A DNA stretch of 11,460 nt from Novosphingobium sp. (GTDB lineage: Bacteria; Pseudomonadota; Alphaproteobacteria; Sphingomonadales; Sphingomonadaceae): NCBI GenBank assembly GCA_030830245.1, contig JAURNJ010000167.1, forward strand, positions 1 through 11,460. Direction: 5' to 3'. Under the pieces are notes generated by a model. The model was not told where the DNA came from. It saw only the letters and a program-made list of their open reading frames with translations, and searched no databases. Shown here in pieces: positions 6,999 to 11,460 of this stretch; the stretch's first letter is position 1, and the number at the start of each line of letters is the position of its first letter. The translations under genes were made by a program, and so were the position numbers.

Positions 6999-8060
6999 TC
7001 AGAGCGGCGACCACGAGCCTCCTTCGGCCTCGTCCGTTTCCTCGATCTCGCCCTGCGGACGTTCGGTCACGGTGCGGGCCGGCAGATGCGCGATCACGGC
7101 ATCGAGCAGGGCCTCGATCCCTTCGCTGGTTGCCCCGGATATCGGAAACACATCGTCGGCTCCTGCCTCGCGCAGTTCGTCGGCGTAGGCTGCCGCAATT
7201 TCGGCATCGGCAAGATCGACCTTGTTGAGCGCGACAAGGCGCGGCTTGTCTTCAAGCCCCTCTCCATAAGCTTCCAGCTCTCCCTCGACGATCTGCATCG
7301 CCTCGACCGGGTCCTCGCCCTCGATGTCGATCAGGTGGATAAGCACCCGGCATCGCTCGATATGGCCAAGGAAGCGGTCGCCAATGCCCGCGCCTTCCGC
7401 CGCCCCTTCGATCAAGCCCGGAATGTCGGCCAGAACGAATTCGCGCCCCTTGTGGTGAACGACGCCAAGCTGCGGGGTCAGCGTGGTGAAGGGATAGGCG
7501 CCGACCTTGGCCTTTGTATTGGTCACGCGGTTGATGAAAGTGCTCTTGCCCGCGTTGGGCAGGCCGACCAGCCCGGCGTCGGCTAGAAGCTTCAGCCGCA
7601 GCCACACCCACAATTCCTGCGCCGGTTCGCCTGGCTGGTGCTGGCGCGGCGCACGGTTGGTGGAAGTCTTGTAGCTGGCATTGCCGCGCCCGCCCATGCC
7701 GCCTTCGAGCAGGGTGATGGTCTGCCCGGCCTCGACAAGGTCGGCGAGCACGGTCTCCCGGTCCTCATCGAGGATCTGCGTGCCGACCGGAACGTCGATG
7801 ACAAGATCGGGAGCAGAGGCGCCAGTGCGGTCCTTGCCCATGCCATGCCCGCCACGCTTGGCCTTGAAATGCTGTGTGTAGCGGAAGTCTATCAGCGTAT
7901 TGAGGCCGGCAATCGCGCGGAAGATGATGTCGCCGCCGCGCCCGCCGTTGCCGCCATCCGGCCCGCCGTATTCGATGTACTTCTCGCGCCGGAAGCTGAC
8001 AGCACCCGGTCCGCCCGCGCCGGAGCGAATGTAGATCTTGGCCTGGTCGAGAAAGTGCAT
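6999..8060 (-). CDS. obgE: Obg family GTPase (ribosome assembly)
   Basis: The 353-residue protein is the conserved essential GTPase that binds the large ribosomal subunit and links ribosome maturation to growth and stress responses. The N-terminal Obg fold (about 1-157) has the typical glycine-rich segments GGPDGGNGGRGGD (32-44) and LEGGMGGRGN (118-127). The G domain shows G1 GLPNAGKST (166-174), G2 TT (192-193), G3 DIPG (212-215), G4 NKVD (279-282) and a G5-like ISGATSEG. The C-terminal tail is short and acidic, without the long variable domain of some homologues. GAGG lies 10 bases before the ATG and may serve as the ribosome binding site. Upstream is a 218-base structured gap and then a tRNA gene. 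The usual partners rplU and rpmA are not next to it. proB follows 50 bases downstream. Confidence 0.97.
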   Translation of the reverse strand: MHFLDQAKIYIRSGAGGPGAVSFRREKYIEYGGPDGGNGGRGGDIIFRAIAGLNTLIDFRYTQHFKAKRGGHGMGKDRTGASAPDLVIDVPVGTQILDEDRETVLADLVEAGQTITLLEGGMGGRGNASYKTSTNRAPRQHQPGEPAQELWVWLRLKLLADAGLVGLPNAGKSTFINRVTNTKAKVGAYPFTTLTPQLGVVHHKGREFVLADIPGLIEGAAEGAGIGDRFLGHIERCRVLIHLIDIEGEDPVEAMQIVEGELEAYGEGLEDKPRLVALNKVDLADAEIAAAYADELREAGADDVFPISGATSEGIEALLDAVIAHLPARTVTERPQGEIEETDEAEGGSWSPL

Positions 8061-8086
8061 TCTTGTTTAGCCTCAAGCGCCGGCAG

Positions 8087-8110
8087 GGCTATCCGGCCCC
8101 TTGGCTATCC
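8087..8110 (-). repeat. Two direct copies of an 8-base word in the obgE leader
   Basis: GGATAGCC (minus strand) occurs at 8103-8110 and 8087-8094, 16 bases apart, shortly before the obgE ribosome binding site. It may be a small duplication or a protein-binding site. Eight bases is short enough for chance in GC-rich DNA. Confidence 0.35.
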
Positions 8111-8112
8111 TC

Positions 8113-8125
8113 GCCCCTGCGGGGC
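8113..8125 (-). other. Small GC hairpin in the obgE leader
   Basis: The arms GCCCC and GGGGC flank a 3-base loop. The hairpin is part of the GC-rich leader between the tRNA gene and obgE. No T-run follows, so it is not a terminator by itself. Confidence 0.4.
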
Positions 8126-8134
8126 TGCGGGCGG

Positions 8135-8169
8135 CCGGTCGGCCTTGCGGTCGGCTGGTTGCCGACCGG
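8135..8169 (-). other. Mutually exclusive hairpins in the obgE leader
   Basis: On the minus strand CCGGTCGGC (8169-8161) can pair with GCCGACCG at 8155-8148 (8 bp, 5-base loop) or with GCCGACCGG at 8143-8135 (9 bp, 17-base loop). The last two arms are direct repeats 12 bases apart, so only one hairpin can form at a time. They lie about 75-110 bases upstream of the obgE start. This could be an RNA switch or attenuator, or just a repeated GC-rich palindrome. No T-run follows either hairpin. Confidence 0.5.
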
Positions 8170-8211
8170 AACAGTTTACGACATCAACGTCCGAAATACC
8201 ACCGGCGCGGG

Positions 8212-8240
8212 ACTATAGCTGACTGGAAGCCCCGCAAGTT
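8212..8240 (-). promoter_or_regulatory. Tentative promoter for the obgE transcript
   Basis: TATAGT (8217-8212) is a good -10 element. At 17 bases spacing the -35 would be AACTTG (8240-8235), a poor match; TTGCGG (8237-8232) is only 14 bases away. If real, it would give obgE a leader of about 145 bases containing the hairpins listed here. Confidence 0.3.
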
Positions 8241-8278
8241 GCCATTCACAGGCCGTCATGGGATCTTTTACGGTACAC

Positions 8279-8354
<76 letters not shown>

Positions 8355-8368
8355 GTTCCAGTTCGAAC

Positions 8369-8395
8369 ACGCGCCAAGCATCGGGCTTGCCGCGC
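8369..8395 (-). repeat. Imperfect palindrome just upstream of the tRNA
   Basis: CAAGC and GCTTG flank a 5-base loop (8375-8389), and the stem extends outward through a mismatch into alternating G/C bases. It lies about 15 bases upstream of the tRNA 5' end, in the gap between the Bax inhibitor terminator and the tRNA. It may be a processing or regulatory structure, or chance. Confidence 0.3.
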
Positions 8396-8461
8396 GAGCG
8401 GCTCCCTTAGCGAGAAGGTCCACGCCTTGGAAGGGCTAAATTCAGCGTCCCTCCAAACGAA

Positions 8462-8492
8462 ATGCCCGGCGCGAACGGGTCGCACCGGGCAT
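8462..8492 (-). terminator. Terminator hairpin after the Bax inhibitor-1 family gene
   Basis: On the minus strand ATGCCCGGTGCG pairs with CGCGCCGGGCAT (12 bp including one G-U) around a 7-base loop, 24 bases after the stop at 8517. The following bases TTCGTTT form an imperfect U-tract. It probably separates this gene from the tRNA downstream. Confidence 0.65.
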
Positions 8493-8516
8493 CGCGGTTT
8501 GCTTTGTAATCCAGCG

Positions 8517-9266
8517 CTATTCGCGGCTGCCGAGGAAGCTCAGCAGGAACTGGAACATGTTGATGAAGTCCAGATAGAGGCTCAGCGCGCCAAGGATGAC
8601 GGCCTTGCCCATGAAATCGGTTCCGGCCAGACGATAATAGTCCATCTTGATGCGCTGCGTATCGTAGGCCGTGAGGCCCGCGAAGATCAGCACTCCCAGG
8701 ATCGAAACCGCCATTTGCAGCACGGTTGACTGGAGGAAGATGTTGATCACCATCGCCACGATGATACCGATCAGGCCCATCGTGAGGAACGAGCCCATTC
8801 CGGACAGGTCCTTCTTCGTCGTGTAACCCACCAAGCTGAGACCGGCGAAGGCCGCAGCCGTGGCAAAGAACGTCGTCGCGATCGACTGGCCGGTGTAGAC
8901 GAGGAAAATCGTCGACATCGACAGGCCCATCAGCGTGGCAAAGCCCCAGTAAAGCAACTGCAGAGTGCCCTGGCTGAACCGGTTCGCGCCAAAGCTCATC
9001 GCAAAAACGATGGCCAGCGGTGACAGGATGATCAGCCACTTGAGCGGGCCGCCACCCATCATGATCTGCGCGGCAAAGCCAGAACGCGCAAACAGCAGCG
9101 CGACGATGCCGGTCAGCAGAACGCCCGAAGCCATGTAATTGTAGATCGAGAGCATGTACTTGCGCAGGCCAGCGTCATAGGTGGCCTGGCCTAACGACCT
9201 GCCATCCAGGCTCGGCGACGCTCCAAATCCCGGTCGCGGGGTCTGGGGGTCTTTCCAACTCGCCAT
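8517..9266 (-). CDS. Bax inhibitor-1/YccA family inner-membrane protein
   Basis: The 249-residue protein has a short polar N-terminus and about seven hydrophobic spans (roughly 40-60, 75-93, 100-122, 129-147, 159-178, 185-201, 222-245), as expected for the BI-1/TMBIM family in the cytoplasmic membrane. The signature [11 protein letters not shown] (197-207) and the last span [11 protein letters not shown] are clear. D202 and D233 correspond to the aspartate pair that gates calcium leak in the Bacillus homologue YetJ; whether this protein moves calcium is unknown. E. coli YccA of the same family modulates the FtsH protease. The ATG at 9266 is chosen for its AAAGGAG ribosome binding site; a frame from 9296 would add 10 residues without support. 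The gene appears to be a single-gene unit with its own promoter and terminator hairpin. Confidence 0.93.
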   Translation of the reverse strand: MASWKDPQTPRPGFGASPSLDGRSLGQATYDAGLRKYMLSIYNYMASGVLLTGIVALLFARSGFAAQIMMGGGPLKWLIILSPLAIVFAMSFGANRFSQGTLQLLYWGFATLMGLSMSTIFLVYTGQSIATTFFATAAAFAGLSLVGYTTKKDLSGMGSFLTMGLIGIIVAMVINIFLQSTVLQMAVSILGVLIFAGLTAYDTQRIKMDYYRLAGTDFMGKAVILGALSLYLDFINMFQFLLSFLGSRE

Positions 9267-9272
9267 GTCAAA

Positions 9273-9279
9273 CTCCTTT
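9273..9279 (-). promoter_or_regulatory. Ribosome binding site that fixes the Bax inhibitor-1 family start
   Basis: AAAGGAG (minus strand) lies 6 bases before the ATG at 9266. It is one of the strongest Shine-Dalgarno matches in the window. Confidence 0.8.
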
Positions 9280-9316
9280 GCGGCCCATGCGCCCAAATGC
9301 GCCGGGTCGTGTTCAC

Positions 9317-9345
9317 ATTATCGCGATTGGGAAGGAAACTTTCAA
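9317..9345 (-). promoter_or_regulatory. Near-consensus sigma-70 promoter for the Bax inhibitor-1 family gene
   Basis: TTGAAA (9345-9340) and GATAAT (9322-9317) are separated by exactly 17 bases; each box matches the housekeeping consensus in five of six positions. The transcript should start near 9310, giving a leader of roughly 45 bases. The -35 region reads CTTGAAA, which also resembles the heat-shock sigma-32 -35 element, but the -10 does not fit that class. Confidence 0.65.
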
Positions 9346-9394
9346 GTGAAACCGGATGCGGGCGTGTCGCAAAATGTAACGTGGTTACCCGGAG

Positions 9395-10204
9395 TTAACT
9401 GGCTGATTCGCGCGACATTTCAGCACTGCGATCCCGCGCCGCGCGCAGCGTCCGGGCGACCAGCCTGGCCAGCGCAGCATCGGCATCGAGCACGTCGAGA
9501 CCAGCACGCGTGGTGCCGCCGGGGCTGGCCACGCGGTCAGCCAGTTCGCCCGGCCCGTGCGGGGATTGCGCGGCGAGCAGCGCTGCGCCTTCGGTCATGG
9601 CAAGAGCAAGCGTTTGCGCCTGCCCCGCCTCCAGCCCCAACTCCGTACCAGCTGCCGCCAGGGCATCGATGAAGCGATAGACAAAGGCCGGTCCCGACCC
9701 GGTCAGGGCGGTGACTGCATCGAACAGGCTTTCGTCGAACCACAAGGGTGTGCCGAGCGGCTCCATCATTGCAGCGATTGCACCGCGAGCGGTTTCGTTG
9801 AGCCCCTGCGCAGCGAGCGCAATGGGCGATTTGCCTATGGCGGCGGCAAGGTTGGGCATGATGCGTACATGGCCCGCAGCGCCGGGAAACAGCCGCGCGA
9901 GGGTCGCCAGCTCAACCCCGGCAAGAATCGATAGAACCTGCGTCGATGGCCCGGCCAGATGCGCCAGCCCTGGCGCCAGCTCGGCGATCATCTGCGGCTT
10001 GACCCCCAGCAGCAGCGTGTCGGGCGCGCTCGCCTGTGCTGCATCGGCCAGAAGGGTAACGCCCGCCGGGACCTGCTTGAGCACCGGATCGACCACCGTC
10101 ACGCGGGCCGGATCGAGACCGCCTGCGAGCCAGCCCGCCAGCATCGCTCCGCCCATGTTGCCGCAGCCGACGATGACCATAGATTGCGACCAGACAGACG
10201 CCAT
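9395..10204 (-). CDS. proC: Pyrroline-5-carboxylate reductase
   Basis: The 269-residue enzyme reduces 1-pyrroline-5-carboxylate to proline with NAD(P)H, the last step of proline synthesis in the cytoplasm. The N-terminal Rossmann motif is VIVGCGNMGGA (10-20), GVKPQ is the expected second cofactor segment, and the C-terminal signature runs from ALTGSGPAFVYRFIDAL through LAMTEGAALLA to ELADRVASPGGTTRAGL, where the dimer and active site form. The ATG at 10204 lies 4 bases after the ybjN-like stop, with GAGG sequences around that stop; a second ATG at 10180 would remove eight residues and still keep the motif. A much longer open frame up to 10636 is only the shadow of the ybjN-like gene. It is probably co-translated with that gene. 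Confidence 0.96.
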   Translation of the reverse strand: MASVWSQSMVIVGCGNMGGAMLAGWLAGGLDPARVTVVDPVLKQVPAGVTLLADAAQASAPDTLLLGVKPQMIAELAPGLAHLAGPSTQVLSILAGVELATLARLFPGAAGHVRIMPNLAAAIGKSPIALAAQGLNETARGAIAAMMEPLGTPLWFDESLFDAVTALTGSGPAFVYRFIDALAAAGTELGLEAGQAQTLALAMTEGAALLAAQSPHGPGELADRVASPGGTTRAGLDVLDADAALARLVARTLRAARDRSAEMSRESAS

Positions 10205-10208
10205 TTCC

Positions 10209-10715
10209 TCAGGCCTCGCCCGCAGCATCGACCATGGCGGCAGCGAGCGCCTCGGCCGGAGTCTTGTCGCCCCACAGGATGAACTGGAACACGGGATAGA
10301 AGCGGTCGCACTCCTCCAGCGCGGCTTCCACGATGCACTGCGCCTGCCCGGGGCTGAGCAACCCATCGTCGCCGAGCATGAGGCCGTGGCGGAACAGCAG
10401 CACCGAGCCGTTCGACCAGACGTCGAAATGGCCAAGCCACAGCTGTTCGTTGATGAGGGCAAGAGCCTCGTAAAACTGCGCCTTCTTGTTGTCCGGCATG
10501 CGCAGGTCCGGCAGGCATAGCAATTGGAGCACATGATCCTCGCGGCGCCAGATCGCCTGAAACTGATAGGTAGTCCAGCTGCCTGCGATCTCGGCGGAAA
10601 TCTCGTCCTCGCCAAGGTATTCGAACGGCCAGCCACGCGCCTCGAACAGCGCGGCCAGCATCTCTACCGGAGCGGCATCGTCGTTACGGCCAAGCTCGTC
10701 TTCGGCGGTTCGCAT
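10209..10715 (-). CDS. YbjN domain protein, upstream partner of proC
   Basis: This 168-residue protein matches the YbjN/DUF1790-like family: an N-terminal EMLAALFEARGWPFEY segment, a central two-strand region with WTTYQFQAIW and LCLPDLRMPDNKK, and a C-terminal FQFILWGDKTPAEALAAAM. YbjN proteins resemble type III secretion chaperones in fold and have been linked to stress and motility control in E. coli, but their biochemistry is unknown. There is no signal peptide or membrane span. The start at 10715 (MRTAEDE) is chosen because the frame upstream does not look like protein and the length then fits the family; the ribosome binding site is weak (GGA 5 bases upstream, GAGGAA further off). A YbjN gene directly before proC is an arrangement I recall from other alphaproteobacteria. 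Confidence 0.85.
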   Translation of the reverse strand: MRTAEDELGRNDDAAPVEMLAALFEARGWPFEYLGEDEISAEIAGSWTTYQFQAIWRREDHVLQLLCLPDLRMPDNKKAQFYEALALINEQLWLGHFDVWSNGSVLLFRHGLMLGDDGLLSPGQAQCIVEAALEECDRFYPVFQFILWGDKTPAEALAAAMVDAAGEA

Positions 10716-10834
10716 GTATTCCAAGCATTCCTCGTTCAACTCGTGACGCTGGATGCGCCGGACAGGCGAGCAAGCACAATCGAGCGTGGCGCAATGCCTG
10801 CGAATAACCTGACAAGCCTGTTTACATGGTGTGG

Positions 10835-10856
10835 AAAAGGGCTGGATAGGCAGCCC
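10835..10856 (-). terminator. Intrinsic terminator of the SPOR-domain gene
   Basis: On the minus strand GGGCTG pairs with CAGCCC around a 6-base loop and is followed at once by TTTT. It lies 8 bases after the stop at 10865. An outer pair, GGTGTGG (10862-10856) with CCACACC (10834-10828), can close a larger stem around the same hairpin. No convincing promoter for the ybjN-like gene is visible in the remaining 10716-10834 stretch. Confidence 0.65.
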
Positions 10857-10864
10857 CACACCCT

Positions 10865-11460
10865 TCAGCGCGCCAGATCGTCTACCACTTCGCCGGTCGG
10901 GCTGGTCCAGATGTAGGGGCCATCAAGACCCGCCTTGTCCAGCGCCTCGATGAATTTCTGCGCTTCCTTCTGGGAAGCGAACGGCCCGGTCAGCAGGCGG
11001 TTGGTCTGGTTGAGCCTGGCCGAGTAGGGCTTCCTGCCTTTGAACAGCGCAGGCGCGACCTTTTCCTTGCGCTTCCATTCCTGCGCCAGAGCCGGGAGCC
11101 TCAGCCCGATGCCCAGCTGCACCCAGATGCGGCTGGGATGGGTAATGACCGGCTTCTTGGGTTCGGGTTCCGGCTTTGGCTTCGGCTTGGGCCGCGCTGG
11201 CACGATCTTGCGGATGTCGACTGCGCCAGCGGCGGGCGCAGCATCTGCCGTGGGCTTGCCGAGATCGGCGAACAAGGCCCCGAACGAAGGAGCAGGATCA
11301 GCCTGAATGGCAGAGTTGGCCGGGGCCGACGGAATTGGCTGTGCAGGTGCGGGCGCATCCGCTGCCGCGCCCGTCGCGGGCAGTCGGGCAAGATCGAAGC
11401 CTTGAAGCGAAGCCGAAGGGCGTGGTGAAGGCGCTGGTCGTGGCCGTGCCGCGCCAGCGC
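10865..11460 (-). CDS. SPOR-domain protein, C-terminal part (start lies right of the window)
   Basis: The frame is open from the right edge to the TGA at 10867-10865, giving 197 visible residues. The first hundred or so are rich in Pro and Ala and end in the Lys-Pro run ARPKPKPKPEPEPKKP, a flexible linker. The last 85 residues (from about SRIWVQLGIGL through RLLTGPFASQKEAQKFIEAL to the end) look like a SPOR domain, which binds denuded peptidoglycan at division sites. In related bacteria such C-termini occur on secreted or anchored proteins, sometimes after TPR repeats; the N-terminal signal or anchor would be outside the window. A TTG at 11275 could in principle start a shorter product, but the frame continues upstream with the same composition, so I treat it as internal. 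Confidence 0.8.
   Translation of the reverse strand, partial: AGAARPRPAPSPRPSASLQGFDLARLPATGAAADAPAPAQPIPSAPANSAIQADPAPSFGALFADLGKPTADAAPAAGAVDIRKIVPARPKPKPKPEPEPKKPVITHPSRIWVQLGIGLRLPALAQEWKRKEKVAPALFKGRKPYSARLNQTNRLLTGPFASQKEAQKFIEALDKAGLDGPYIWTSPTGEVVDDLAR

Noticed and set aside
7638..8222. Plus-strand open frame opposite the obgE start and leader
   Set aside because: It is a shadow of obgE, with no ribosome binding site and no recognisable domain.
8061..8278. Small protein gene or known riboswitch between the tRNA and obgE
   Set aside because: No short frame with a good ribosome binding site is present, and I recognise no known riboswitch core; only hairpins and repeats are visible.
10205..10636. 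N-terminal extension of proC to 413 residues
   Set aside because: The added part overlaps the ybjN-like gene in another frame and is rich in Arg, Ser and Cys without any motif; ProC proteins are about 270 residues.
10716..10859. N-terminal extension of the ybjN-like protein by 48 residues
   Set aside because: The extension does not look like the family, reaches into the SPOR-gene terminator, and the 168-residue form fits the usual length.

Overview
The window looks like an ordinary chromosomal stretch from a GC-rich alphaproteobacterium, most probably of the order Sphingomonadales (Novosphingobium/Sphingobium/Erythrobacter type). This rests on gene content and order (a DUF934 gene overlapping a 4Fe-4S type cysH, obgE followed by proB, a YbjN-family gene directly before proC), on protein style and on high-GC codon use. 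No database search was possible. I see no transposase, integrase, phage gene, CRISPR array or att-like repeat.

Layout. Bases 1-978 (+) hold the end of a sulfate-assimilation operon: the C-terminus of a DUF934 protein overlapping cysH. Bases 1081-4897 (+) hold a tight three-gene group: a fatty-acyl-CoA synthetase-like enzyme, a secreted DUF1214-like protein, and an extended short-chain dehydrogenase/reductase (SDR). The synthetase reading frame is cut by a single in-frame TGA just before its catalytic-lysine motif, and the missing C-terminus is still intact downstream in the same frame. Bases 4901-8060 (-) hold obgE, proB and a second extended SDR whose GTG start overlaps the proB stop. Bases 8061-8278 are a structured leader upstream of obgE. 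Bases 8279-8354 (-) are a tRNA-Ala(CGC) with encoded CCA. Bases 8517-9266 (-) are a Bax inhibitor-1 family membrane protein with a near-consensus promoter and a terminator hairpin. Bases 9395-10715 (-) are the ybjN-like gene and proC. Bases 10865-11460 (-) are the C-terminal part of a SPOR-domain protein that runs off the right edge and has its own terminator.

How the genes work together. cysH feeds sulfite to cysteine synthesis. proB and proC are the first and last enzymes of glutamate-to-proline synthesis, placed in two separate units; proA is not in the window. obgE is a ribosome-assembly GTPase. The 1081-4897 group probably acts on a hydrophobic carboxylic acid (CoA activation, a periplasmic protein of unknown role, a redox or epimerase step), but its substrate cannot be read from the sequence.

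I did not find a convincing new multi-gene system. The points most worth a second look are the nonsense codon in the acyl-CoA synthetase, the uncharacterised three-gene group it heads, and the two mutually exclusive hairpins in the obgE leader. There is no gene-free stretch longer than 300 bases; the largest gap is 8061-8278.
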